The notes beneath the pieces were generated by a model. The model saw only the letters and a program-made list of their open reading frames with translations. It had not been told where the DNA came from and did not search any database. Of a stretch of 64,000 nt of DNA, positions 42,952 to 51,176 are shown piece after piece (the first letter of the stretch is position 1; the number at the start of each line of letters is the position of its first letter). A program made the translations under genes and the position numbers. Origin of the DNA: Niallia sp. FSL W8-0635 (GTDB lineage Bacteria > Bacillota > Bacilli > Bacillales > Cytobacillaceae); contig NZ_JBBOYD010000001.1 in assembly GCF_038007965.1 (NCBI RefSeq), positions 4,256,501 to 4,320,500 on the forward strand, in the 5' to 3' direction.

Positions 42952-44532
42952 ATGAAACAGTCAATAGTTGGGACAAAATCCATGGTTGTAAGTCCTCATT
43001 ATCTAGCATCTTCTGCAGGAAATTCCATATTAGAAAAAGGAGGAAATGCCTTTGATGCGGCAGTAGCTGTTAGTGCTTGTCTAGCGGTTGTCTATCCACA
43101 TATGACAGGACTTGGTGGTGATTCCTTTTGGTTAATGTACAATGCGAAAGAGAATAAGCTAGACGCTTATAATGGGAGTGGCCGCTCAGGAGCTAACATT
43201 ACTCGCGCTCATTTTTCAGGTGAAGATGCTATTCCTTTTAGAGGGATAAGAAGTATTCTTACCGTTCCAGGTATGGTAGATAGCTGGGCTGCTGTATTGG
43301 AGAGGTACGGTACAATGACATTATCCGAAGTCTTTGCTCCAGCGATCCATTATGCAGAATTTGGATTTCCCGTTTCAAACGATCAAATTAAAAATACGTT
43401 TAAGAATATGGACATTCTGCAAGAAGATGAAGATATTGCAGCCATTTTCCTCAAGGAAAATGAAGTACCTAAAAGGAATGACAAATTTGTTCAAAAGGAT
43501 CTTGCCAGTTCCTTAAAAGAAATTGCGCAAAAAGGGCGTAATGAATTTTATAAAGGAACATTAGCAGAAAAAATTGTATCCAGTTTACAAAGCAAAGGTG
43601 GATTATTAACAAAAGAAGATTTTTCCAATCATTATGGTAACTGGACGGAGCCTATCTCTTCTACTTATAGGGAATACACCATGTATCAAGTTCCCCCAAA
43701 TTCACAAGGATTTGTTGGATTAATGGCATTAAATATTCTTGAAAACTTTGAACTACCTTCTATCCCACTTCATTCGTATCAGTACTATCATTTACTTATT
43801 GAATCACTAAAGCTAAGCTTCCAAGATCGCAACAAATATTTAACTGATCCGGATTTTCATGAAATTCCATTGGATCGCTTATTAAGCAAATCTTATGCAA
43901 AGGAATTGGCAGATACTATTTGTTTGGATCATACCAATGCCATTACTACCCAAAGTGTTGGCAATGATACTGCATATGCGGCAGTCGTTGATGGACAAGG
44001 AAATGCCGTTTCCTTTATTCAAAGCATTTATTTTGAATTTGGGTCTGGAATTGTTGCAAAAGACACTGGGATTATTTTGCAAAATAGAGGATCTTTCTTT
44101 TCCCTTGACGAGAATCATGTCAATTGTTTAGAACCAAACAAGCGTACTTTTCATACTTTAATGCCTGCTATGTCCTTTAAAGATGGAAAACCAATTGTGT
44201 TATACGGGACACAAGGCGGAGAAGGACAACCACAAACGCAAACAGCCATCATTACAAGAATGCTCGATTATGGTGTAGATCCTCAAACAGCCATTAATGA
44301 ACCAAGATTTGTCTGGGGCAGAACTTGGGGAAATACAACGGAAGAATTAAAAATAGAAGGTCGTGTCTCAAAGGAAGTAAGAGATAAACTAAAACAGTCC
44401 GGTCATCTAGTGAAATGTGTAAAAGACTTTGATGATATCATGGGCCATGCCAATGCCATTCGCATTGATAGCCAAGGTTTCTTATATGGTGGAGTCGATC
44501 CAAGAAGCGATGGTGCTGCAATTGGACGTTAG
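42952..44532 (+). CDS. Gamma-glutamyltransferase-family Ntn hydrolase without signal peptide
   Basis: This 526-residue protein begins MKQSIVGTKSMVVSPHYLAS, with no secretion signal, so it is cytoplasmic. It has GGT features: GGNAFDAAVAVSACLAVVYPHMTGLGGDSF, the self-processing Thr T340 in GNDTAYAAVVDGQGNAVSF (expected N-terminus of the small subunit), and TQGGEGQPQTQ. The layout matches B. subtilis YwrD-type proteins more than secreted Ggt. It may hydrolyse a gamma-glutamyl bond or, as in HpxW-like members, an amide such as oxamate. It lies 104 bp after tctA in the same orientation. Shine-Dalgarno GGGGGGAA. Confidence 0.88.
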   Translation: MKQSIVGTKSMVVSPHYLASSAGNSILEKGGNAFDAAVAVSACLAVVYPHMTGLGGDSFWLMYNAKENKLDAYNGSGRSGANITRAHFSGEDAIPFRGIRSILTVPGMVDSWAAVLERYGTMTLSEVFAPAIHYAEFGFPVSNDQIKNTFKNMDILQEDEDIAAIFLKENEVPKRNDKFVQKDLASSLKEIAQKGRNEFYKGTLAEKIVSSLQSKGGLLTKEDFSNHYGNWTEPISSTYREYTMYQVPPNSQGFVGLMALNILENFELPSIPLHSYQYYHLLIESLKLSFQDRNKYLTDPDFHEIPLDRLLSKSYAKELADTICLDHTNAITTQSVGNDTAYAAVVDGQGNAVSFIQSIYFEFGSGIVAKDTGIILQNRGSFFSLDENHVNCLEPNKRTFHTLMPAMSFKDGKPIVLYGTQGGEGQPQTQTAIITRMLDYGVDPQTAINEPRFVWGRTWGNTTEELKIEGRVSKEVRDKLKQSGHLVKCVKDFDDIMGHANAIRIDSQGFLYGGVDPRSDGAAIGR

Positions 44533-44549
44533 GACTACTTAGATTTTAC

Positions 44550-44599
44550 AGGTTCGTTCTTACCTGAACCTAGTATTAGTTCAGGTAAGAATGAAACCT
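44550..44599. terminator. Long hairpin 3' of the GGT-like gene, no T run
   Basis: AGGTTCGTTCTTACCTGAAC (44550-44569) pairs with 44579-44599 over about 20 bp with two irregularities. Neither strand has a T run after the stem, so termination would be atypical. It may be an RNA-stabilising element. Confidence 0.5.
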
Positions 44600-44620
44600 T
44601 GAATTAGCGATGTAGACTTA

Positions 44621-44917
44621 TTACTCGTCTACGTCATCTTTGTCATTAGCATCATTTTTATCTTCAATCATATCTTCGCCAGGATCATTATCATCGGTAG
44701 TTGGATCTAAATCCTCATCTGTATTTTCATCTGGCACATCTGTTTCGTTATCATTATCTAAATCTGTATCTGGAACCACATCGTCCGTATCTAAATCTGT
44801 ATCTTCAATTGTTGTATCGTCATCTGGTGCTGGACTTTGATCATCATTGTCACCACAAGCTGTCAAAAGCATTGCAGATAACGCTGAAATACCTAATAAC
44901 TTTATCCATTTATTCAT
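44621..44917 (-). CDS. Small, extremely acidic lipoprotein
   Basis: This 98-residue protein has a lipoprotein signal (LLGISALSAMLLTAC, Cys 21), and its mature part is almost only Asp, Glu, Thr, Asn and Pro (DTDLDTDDVVPDTDLDNDNE). More than 40 percent of mature residues are acidic, in loosely repeated TDLD/TD units. No fold or enzyme motif is visible. The length of such repeats often varies between strains. It could bind cations or act as a spacer on the cell surface. It lies between the transporter block and fabZ. Confidence 0.75.
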   Translation of the reverse strand: MNKWIKLLGISALSAMLLTACGDNDDQSPAPDDDTTIEDTDLDTDDVVPDTDLDNDNETDVPDENTDEDLDPTTDDNDPGEDMIEDKNDANDKDDVDE

Positions 44918-45100
44918 TCGTTATACCCCTTTTCTTGATAAGTATCATGACCTTTAATTGGGTCAATAATTAGGTTATCCAAGAAAAGAAAATTATTACG
45001 CCTTATTCCTTAATTCCAATAATAAACAAAGATGTAAAGCTTCATTATACAAAAAAAGAGACGGAACTCCTATATGGTTTCCTATCCCTCTTCCTACTTT

Positions 45101-45538
45101 TTATGCTTCTTTTTTATCTCCTAGGGCAAACATGATTTCTGCTTCACAAGCAATTTCGCCATCAACTGTAGCAACGCATTTTCCCTTTCCAAAGTTTCCA
45201 CGAACTCTTGTCATTTCTACTTCTAGACGAAGTTGATCTCCTGGATAAACTTGCTTTTTAAAGCGACAGCTATCTACCCCAGCGAAGAATGCAAGTCTCC
45301 CTTTATTTTCTTCCTTAATCAACATAGCAACTGCTCCAACCTGAGCTAATGCTTCTACAATCAGTACACCTGGCATTACAGGATACTCTGGGAAATGTCC
45401 ATTAAAATACTCTTCATTTGCGGAAACATTTTTAATCCCAACTGCCTTTTTACCTTCTTCCACTTCTAAAATTCTATCTACTAATAAAAAGGGATAACGA
45501 TGAGGAATAATTTCTTTAATTTGATTGATATCTAACAT
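45101..45538 (-). CDS. fabZ: 3-hydroxyacyl-ACP dehydratase FabZ
   Basis: This 145-residue hot-dog enzyme of type II fatty-acid synthesis has catalytic His and Glu in [21 protein letters not shown] (residues ~47-67) and the [11 protein letters not shown] start typical of FabZ. Shine-Dalgarno TAGGAGG supports ATG 45538. The position next to flhP/flhO matches B. subtilis ywpB. It has its own promoter region, since a perfect palindromic terminator lies just upstream. Confidence 0.95.
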   Translation of the reverse strand: MLDINQIKEIIPHRYPFLLVDRILEVEEGKKAVGIKNVSANEEYFNGHFPEYPVMPGVLIVEALAQVGAVAMLIKEENKGRLAFFAGVDSCRFKKQVYPGDQLRLEVEMTRVRGNFGKGKCVATVDGEIACEAEIMFALGDKKEA

Positions 45539-45592
45539 TTTGTGACCTCCTACTAATATGTGGTTATATATTATTGTACTAAATAATCCTAT

Positions 45593-45623
45593 AAAAAAGG
45601 AAGGGATATCCCTTCCTTTTTTT
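45593..45623. terminator. Perfect palindromic bidirectional terminator
   Basis: AAAAAAGGAAGGGATA and its exact complement form a self-complementary 31-bp sequence with A and T runs. It ends the flhO-flhP-epuA transcript on the minus strand. Confidence 0.85.
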
Positions 45624-45734
45624 AGATGTTTTTTTGAACGTGTTAATTTTTCGCCTACAGCATAAAAAATAATAAAAAATACAGATTATAAAAAAAGGGA
45701 AGTTGTATATTATCTTTACAAATTCCCCTCTTAG

Positions 45735-46022
45735 TTACTCTTCATTTATTAAATTTACAATATGCGTCCATGTATCTTTTTTAAAGGTATCACTTGCTTT
45801 TCCGTCTCCCATTACACTATACCCGATAACTGCTCCAGCTAGAAGGCTGACAGCCATTATTAAAATGATGACTATAATTCGTAGCCAAATAGGAAACAGA
45901 CGAACTCTAACCCTTTGCTTAGAAGAGGCATTTTCTTCTGTATTTTTCTGCTCTTTCCGTTCTTCTTTTACCTGTTCTCTTGTCTTAACCATTTCCTGAC
46001 TACTACTATTTAATGCCATCAT
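45735..46022 (-). CDS. EpuA-like small membrane protein (often labelled RNA polymerase subunit beta)
   Basis: This 95-residue protein has a charged N-terminus (TREQVKEERKEQKNTEE), a basic RVRVRLFPIWLR box, one membrane helix (IIVIILIMAVSLLAGAVIGYSVM) and a short outer tail ending WTHIVNLINEE. This is the EpuA/PF11772 pattern. Databases often name it DNA-directed RNA polymerase subunit beta, which is misleading because no RpoB sequence is present. It is 11 bp after flhP in the same transcript, as in other Bacillus. The function is unknown. Confidence 0.78.
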   Translation of the reverse strand: MMALNSSSQEMVKTREQVKEERKEQKNTEENASSKQRVRVRLFPIWLRIIVIILIMAVSLLAGAVIGYSVMGDGKASDTFKKDTWTHIVNLINEE

Positions 46023-46033
46023 TTCTCTCCTTT

Positions 46034-46861
46034 TTAACGTATTCCATTCACTAATCCCATCATCTGATCTGCTAAAGAGATGGATCTGGACTGAAATTGA
46101 TAGGAGCGCTGTGTAGCAATCAGATTGACCATTTCTTTGCTTATATCCACATTGGATTGTTCCAATGCATTCTGTTTCATCCCAATTTCATTTCTTCTAG
46201 CACCGTCTAAATCTAATATTGCTTGATTTTCGTCTGCTGCGTCAGAAAGTCGGTATAAATTATCCCCTGTCTTTTCAAGGCTCTGTGGGTTATTCGCATA
46301 GGATATACCAAGATTCACCGCTTCCTGTCCACCATTATTCAACTGTACTGTAAGCGTTCCAGTTGATGAAAAAGCATAGTCTTTAACATTATTATTTAAT
46401 AAAATTGGGTTATTATTCTCATCAAGGATAGCATGTCCTTCTTTTGTAACGAGCATATTCTCATTATCAGAAACTGGAGATAAATACATAGCTCCATCTC
46501 TTGTGTAGCGAACTTCATTTGCCCCGCCGTCCTGAACTAACACTCTGTATAATTGCCCTTCTTTTGTTAACGCCGTATCTAAAACGCGATCTGATGCTTT
46601 AATGGTTCCCTGTGCCATCACTAATTGTGTTTGGGCAATTTTTGCACCTACACCTTGTCTGATTCCATTTGGAGTCTGACGGTTGACTTCTTGGGTTTCA
46701 TCCGATTGGTTGTTAAATTGCTGAACAAGCATATCTGTAAAGGTTGCATTTTGCTTTTTATACCCAGTTGTATCAGAATTGGCCATATTATTACTGATGA
46801 GATCCATTTGCTTTTGTAGCTGTGTTAATGTATTAGTAGCCGTTATCATCGTTCTATTCAT
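46034..46861 (-). CDS. flhP: Flagellar hook-basal body protein FlhP
   Basis: This 275-residue FlgF/FlgG-type rod protein has the N-terminal flg_bb_rod motif (NTLTQLQKQMDLISNNMANSDTTGYKKQNATF). Its C-terminus is the conserved QNALEQSNVDISKEMVNLIATQRSYQFQSRSI. Both ends form the coiled-coil core of the rod. The start at 46861 has GGGGGATC upstream. It is paired with flhO as in B. subtilis. Confidence 0.93.
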   Translation of the reverse strand: MNRTMITATNTLTQLQKQMDLISNNMANSDTTGYKKQNATFTDMLVQQFNNQSDETQEVNRQTPNGIRQGVGAKIAQTQLVMAQGTIKASDRVLDTALTKEGQLYRVLVQDGGANEVRYTRDGAMYLSPVSDNENMLVTKEGHAILDENNNPILLNNNVKDYAFSSTGTLTVQLNNGGQEAVNLGISYANNPQSLEKTGDNLYRLSDAADENQAILDLDGARRNEIGMKQNALEQSNVDISKEMVNLIATQRSYQFQSRSISLADQMMGLVNGIR

Positions 46862-46990
46862 AGCGATCCCCCTTTACTAGCTCTATCTATCGAAAAGCTG
46901 CGTTCGGAAAAATTTGCTTTTATCGCACAGCCTAAATAAATTTACTTTTGATTCATATTAATTTCTCAGAAAGTAGTTCGAAAATAATTC

Positions 46991-47806
46991 TTATATTTTA
47001 CCAATTTCATTTGCTGCTTGATCCATACTCTTATCATATGCCTGCAGCATTTTTTGATTTGCTTCAAATGCTCGATACGCCGTCATCATATCTGTCATTG
47101 TTTGGGCTGTATCAACATTGGAGTTTTCTAGAAATCCTTGTTTAATCTGGAAAGTCACTTCGTTATTTGCGTATGCACTTGGAAGAGCTGCACCTTCTTG
47201 GGCTTGATATAAACCATCGCCCTGTTTAACAAGCTGTTCTGGAGTATCCGTATAGCTTATTCCAAGACGATATGCTTCACCATTACTACCTGTAACCACA
47301 CCATCAGAATTAACCGAAAAATCAGTGCTTGTAAGCTGAATGGGTTCATTATTTTCATTTAAAACACGTAACCCACTAGCAGTAGTTAAATAGCCTTGTC
47401 CATCTAAAGTAAAATTACCATTTCTTGAATAAGCTACTTCTCCATTTGCGTTTTGGATGCTAAAAAATAATCCGCCACTCAGATTTGTACCATTCCCAGG
47501 AACATTGCCATTTACTAACGCTAAATCAGTATTTAAATCTGTTTGATTAAGGTCTCCCTGTGTAAACTTTGGTATTGCTTCCTGCATATAGACACCTGTT
47601 GCTAAATAGCCTATTTGTGCTTTTTCGACAGCGCCACCCGCATTTTTCCTAACGCTTTGCTGTAATAATTCAGGGAAAGCTCTCATTGATGATTGATCCG
47701 CTTTAAAACCTGGTGTCGTACTATTAGCCATATTATTGGAAAGCATTTCAGTTTTGCGTTGCTGTGCAAGCATACCAGAAGCTGCTGTATAGAATCCTTT
47801 AAACAT
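46991..47806 (-). CDS. flhO: Flagellar hook-basal body protein FlhO
   Basis: The start is ATG 47806 (MFKGFYTAASGMLAQQRKTEML), six nt after TTGGAGA; the start-like codon upstream lacks a site. This 271-residue rod protein has the bb_rod N-terminus (SNNMANSTTPGFKADQSSM) and the C-terminal ENSNVDTAQTMTDMMTAYRAFEANQKMLQAYD. It is the first gene of flhO-flhP-epuA, 129 bp upstream of flhP. Confidence 0.93.
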   Translation of the reverse strand: MFKGFYTAASGMLAQQRKTEMLSNNMANSTTPGFKADQSSMRAFPELLQQSVRKNAGGAVEKAQIGYLATGVYMQEAIPKFTQGDLNQTDLNTDLALVNGNVPGNGTNLSGGLFFSIQNANGEVAYSRNGNFTLDGQGYLTTASGLRVLNENNEPIQLTSTDFSVNSDGVVTGSNGEAYRLGISYTDTPEQLVKQGDGLYQAQEGAALPSAYANNEVTFQIKQGFLENSNVDTAQTMTDMMTAYRAFEANQKMLQAYDKSMDQAANEIGKI

Positions 47807-48065
47807 AACAGTCTCCAATCTATACAAAATTTTCGATTCTTATATATATACTCTATTATAAAAAAAATATTAAAATATTACATTAAGTTTTGTTGAAAAA
47901 AGTCTAAAAATGTTTTTATTCATCCTTTATTATATCGGGTTTCCTTTATAACAATCTACTGGTAGATATAGGAGGGAATTTAAAGGGCTACATTTCTTAA
48001 AATCGGGGATGTTTCTACAACTGTAAAAAAAACACTTAACTTTAAAAATAACTTTAAGCAACCAT

Positions 48066-48109
48066 AAAAAAATCGGAACATGAAAAAATTTTCTCAAGTC
48101 CGATTTTTT
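48066..48109 (-). terminator. Terminator of mbl
   Basis: AAAAAATCGGA and TCCGATTTTTT form the base of a hairpin with an AT-rich inner part, giving a minus-strand T run. It lies about 100 bp past the mbl stop; the rest of the 404-bp gap (47807-48210) holds the inverted repeat at 48162-48196 and AT-rich sequence. Confidence 0.75.
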
Positions 48110-48161
48110 AGGTTTAATGTTCATCCTAGCGGGTATGAAATAACTAGATTTCATTTTCCTA

Positions 48162-48196
48162 TGCATAAACAAGATTTTTTCGCTCTTGTTTATGCA
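48162..48196. repeat. Inverted repeat just 3' of mbl
   Basis: TGCATAAACAAGA and its exact complement (13 bp) flank a 9-nt loop, ending 15 bp from the mbl stop. There is no T run after the minus-strand stem, so it is not a standard terminator. A true terminator follows 53 bp on. Confidence 0.7.
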
Positions 48197-48210
48197 CCCC
48201 CATTTTTTCA

Positions 48211-49212
48211 TTAGCTTAATTTTCTTTTTGGAAGACGATCAATGTTATCTAACATGATACCAGTACCTATTGCTACACAATCCATTGGATTTTCAGCTAC
48301 TAATACAGGAACTTTAAGCTCATCCGCTAATAGTAAATCAATTCCATGAAGCAATGCTCCACCACCAGTTAAGATAACCCCACGATCAATGATATCTGCT
48401 GAAAGCTCAGGAGGCGTTCTTTCTAGGACACTTTTTGCAGCTTGTACAATAACAGCCACCGATTCTCTCAACGCTTGCTCAATTTCATCTGAATAAACAG
48501 TAATTGTTCTTGGGAGACCAGAAACCATATCGCGTCCACGGATGTCCATTTCTTCTTTTCTCGATCCAGGGAAAACAGTTCCAATATTAATTTTTATATT
48601 TTCTGCCGTACGTTCCCCGATTAGCAGCTTATATCTTCTTTTAATATAGTGAAGAATTTCATTATCGAATTTATCTCCAGCCATTTTAATACTGGAAGAA
48701 GTAACGATATCACCCATAGAAAGTACTGCTACATCTGTTGTACCGCCACCAATATCAACAACCATATTACCGCTTGGTTGGAAAATATCCATTCCAGCTC
48801 CGATTGCTGCAACCTTTGGTTCTTCTTCTAAATAGATTTTCTTCCCGCCGCTTTTTTCCGCTGCTTCTTTAATTGCTTTTTGTTCCACGCTTGTAATATT
48901 TGTTGGACAGCAAATAAGAATTCTTGGCTTTGAAAGAAATCCTTTTACATTTAATTTATTGATAAAGTGCTTTAACATCGCTTCTGTTACATCAAAATCA
49001 GCGATAACACCGTCTTTTAATGGTCTAATAGCCACAATATTCCCTGGCGTACGCCCAACCATGCGACGAGCTTCTTCTCCGACTGCTAATACTCTACCTG
49101 TATTACGGTCTAATGCCACAACAGACGGCTCATTTAGCACAATACCTTTACCTTTTACATGAATTAGAACATTCGCTGTTCCTAAATCTATACCAATATC
49201 TCTAGCAAACAT
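48211..49212 (-). CDS. mbl: MreB-like actin homologue Mbl
   Basis: This 333-residue cytoskeletal ATPase guides lateral wall synthesis. The actin-fold motifs are phosphate 1 GIDLGTANVLIHVKGKG, phosphate 2 VVDIGGGTTDVAVLS and the adenosine motif GVILTGGGALLHGID. The short N-terminus MFARDIGIDLG and the position after spoIIID identify it as Mbl rather than MreB or MreBH. Shine-Dalgarno GGAGGAGCG. Confidence 0.95.
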   Translation of the reverse strand: MFARDIGIDLGTANVLIHVKGKGIVLNEPSVVALDRNTGRVLAVGEEARRMVGRTPGNIVAIRPLKDGVIADFDVTEAMLKHFINKLNVKGFLSKPRILICCPTNITSVEQKAIKEAAEKSGGKKIYLEEEPKVAAIGAGMDIFQPSGNMVVDIGGGTTDVAVLSMGDIVTSSSIKMAGDKFDNEILHYIKRRYKLLIGERTAENIKINIGTVFPGSRKEEMDIRGRDMVSGLPRTITVYSDEIEQALRESVAVIVQAAKSVLERTPPELSADIIDRGVILTGGGALLHGIDLLLADELKVPVLVAENPMDCVAIGTGIMLDNIDRLPKRKLS

Positions 49213-49718
49213 TAAATACGCTCCTCCTTCGTCTTAGCTTTTCCTTTTTTCCACTTAATCATTTCATTTTCCTTATAGAAACAAAGAGCTGGCTTTCACA
49301 CTATATGTAACGATATCCGCATACTTAAGTTTCATTAAACACGCTTTGCAAAAAAACATTCCTTTTCCTTCATACTCTCTTTTAAATGTTTTCCATTCGC
49401 GCTGCTAGCACTTCTCCCTAAAAAAATGCTACCAACTATTTACATCGCTTAAATATGTCATTCTTATCGCTCTATATTAAATCAACCATTTTTTCTTTTT
49501 CAATAGATGAATTATGTATGTTTAGGTTAAAATGTTGTATGTTTTTTTCTCTATCTATTTATACCACTCTAATTTTTTATTTTATCATATGGATGAAGAA
49601 ATAAATAACATTTTGTCAAAAAAATGAGTTTTTTTTCACAAAATGAAAGAACATTCCTTCTTATGTGTATCAGGCGATCATTCAACTATTTTCAAGCTAT
49701 TTATGTTTTTTACAAAAG

Positions 49719-49750
49719 AAAAAAGGACATTAAATTACAAGTCCTTTAAA
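49719..49750 (-). terminator. Terminator of spoIIID
   Basis: The minus strand reads AAGGAC, a 12-nt loop, GTCCTT, then a T run. Confidence 0.75.
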
Positions 49751-49770
49751 GCTATTATGTACCCACTATT

Positions 49771-49796
49771 AGGATTCCAATAGAATCCTTTTTTTA
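49771..49796 (+). terminator. Plus-strand terminator-like hairpin without an upstream gene
   Basis: AGGATTC-CAATA-GAATCCT is followed by T6-7 on the plus strand. No plus-strand gene lies upstream for several kilobases, so it could end an antisense or small RNA. Confidence 0.5.
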
Positions 49797-49811
49797 TACA
49801 AAATTTTTTCT

Positions 49812-49839
49812 CTATCGATGGAGTCACCTCCATCGATAG
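49812..49839. repeat. Perfect 12-bp inverted repeat 3' of spoIIID
   Basis: CTATCGATGGAG-TCAC-CTCCATCGATAG, with a four-base loop. There is no T run on either side. It could be an RNA hairpin in the spoIIID 3' region or a protein-binding site. Confidence 0.7.
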
Positions 49840-49972
49840 ACTGTTGTAACTGCATTTCTCAAACTTTCCTTTCTGTGTTAAAAATCTCCCGGGCATTTTG
49901 TTATCCATCTTCCTTCTTCTCTATCTTCATTATTAATAACAAATGATGAAAAAAGATTGCCCCATATTTTTC

Positions 49973-50245
49973 TTACTGTACAGTTTCCCCTTCTAGCTCT
50001 TCCTTTTTATATTTCATTTTAGTTGCTTCCCCACCGCGTAGATGTCGAATTGATTTATGATAATCTAGAATTTCTTTCACTTCATTTGCTAAATCTGGGT
50101 TTATTTCAGGAAGCCTTTCTGTTAAATCTTTATGGACTGTACTTTTGGATACGCCAAACTCTTTCGCTATTACGCGAACCGTTTTTCTCGTCTCCACGAT
50201 ATACTTTCCAATCTTGATAGTTCTCTCTTTGATGTAATCGTGCAC
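49973..50245 (-). CDS. spoIIID: Sporulation transcription factor SpoIIID
   Basis: This 90-residue DNA-binding protein works in the mother cell under sigma-E. The start is GTG 50245 (MHDYIKERTIKIGKYIVETR), with AGGGAGGG eight nt upstream; this matches the B. subtilis N-terminus. The helix-turn-helix is VRVIAKEFGVSKSTVHKDLTERL, and the basic C-terminal helix includes HKSIRHLRGGEATKMKYKK. The reading frame stays open for 25 codons upstream to an ATG at 50320, reported separately as a possible usd-like leader. Position next to mbl is conserved. Confidence 0.95.
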   Translation of the reverse strand: MHDYIKERTIKIGKYIVETRKTVRVIAKEFGVSKSTVHKDLTERLPEINPDLANEVKEILDYHKSIRHLRGGEATKMKYKKEELEGETVQ

Positions 50246-51049
50246 ACCACTCGCCCTCCCTAAATTGGATGTGAGAAGTGTGAAATGAGACTCGCTTTTC
50301 GCTTCATCGAAATTCTTCATCCCGCACGTTTCCTTTCCTGCAATATACGTTTCTTCATGCGGCAGAAAGTCAAATACTTTCTGTACTTATTATGATTAAA
50401 CATGTCCTCAACTACATATCCATTGTCTTCAAACGACCCCTCACTCCAAACTTCCGCTTTGTAAGGTTTGTAACATTTTATTAGCTTGGGTAAGACTTTA
50501 TGCAGAAAAATATGAATAGGGACAAGGTTTGTCTAAATTTTTTTATCATTTTATTGATTTCCGTCTGTTTCTTGACTATTTTTCTTTACATATAGGACTG
50601 GAAATTAGGTTATATAGAGATTTTTAAATTAGCGCTACGGAGAAGGATGGAGAGAATAAATTTTTTAGCTTGAAACAAACTCAGTTTTTAATGAAGGGGT
50701 TTTCCTATCTCGATACAAATAGTTAGTGAACGGAATATTACGAATTAGCACTGAAATATTTCCCGAGAAATTTGTCATTTTCCGCTCCAATGTATTACTT
50801 CTTACAATAAGCTCCCTTATATTAGCGAAAGGCACCATTACTTATTACCTGTTTTTTCTTTATATCGAGTAAATTATTTTCTTGAATTTTGATTTAATTG
50901 GACTAATACAGCGTAGTGGGAAAGGGAGAGGTTCAATTAGAAAGCTTTGTTGTCTAATTATGTTACACTTTCCGCTTCGACATTTCCCATGGAGAAGGGA
51001 CTTCTTTCGCGTTAAATAGACGTATTCGATAGTGCGGTTTTTTCCATAA
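50246..51049. other. Long spacer between spoIIQ and spoIIID with no supported gene
   Basis: About 800 bp without a credible coding frame on either strand. The spoIIID promoter must lie in the part near 50340. Scattered copies of short words such as AACGGAATATTAC and TTTTCCGCTCC around 50710-50800 faintly recall family E repeats but have no clear period. Otherwise it is AT-rich sequence. Confidence 0.5.
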
Positions 51050-51134
51050 ATAAAAGAGGTTACTATCTAGTTCTTACTTTTCATAAGATGTATTTTATCT
51101 TATACAAAGTAAGAACTTTCTATAGCAACCTCTT
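51050..51134 (-). terminator. Long nested terminator of spoIIQ
   Basis: On the minus strand AAGAGGTTGC pairs with the distal AACCTCTTTT. Inside this, AGTTCTTACTTT (complement of 51106-51117) pairs with AAAGTAAGAACT (complement of 51069-51080), with an inner ATAAGAT/ATCTTAT helix, and TTTTATTT follows. Confidence 0.75.
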
Positions 51135-51176
51135 GTTATCTTTTCCTATTTTCACCATTACATTTCAAACGTTATA

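Larger units (their letters stand above)
49213..49972. other. 760-bp spacer between spoIIID and mbl with three hairpins
   Basis: The mbl side (49213-49710) is AT-rich and carries no open frame; it must hold the mbl promoter. Nearer spoIIID are three hairpins: a minus-strand terminator (49719-49750), a plus-strand terminator-like hairpin (49771-49796), and a perfect 12-bp inverted repeat (49812-49839). Confidence 0.5.

Noticed and set aside
39036..44532. Transporter/GGT block as a mobile element
   Set aside because: No integrase, transposase, terminal inverted repeats or att-like direct repeats were found at its borders, and base composition matches the neighbours. Simple insertion or lineage-specific retention is as likely.
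45735..46022. RNA polymerase beta-subunit fragment
   Set aside because: The product is a single-pass membrane protein of the EpuA type. The beta-subunit name is a database convention without RpoB similarity.
50690..50860. Further copy of family E repeats in the spoIIQ-spoIIID spacer
   Set aside because: Only loose word similarity (CGGAAT, TTCCGCT) is seen. Spacing is irregular and no hairpin is formed.
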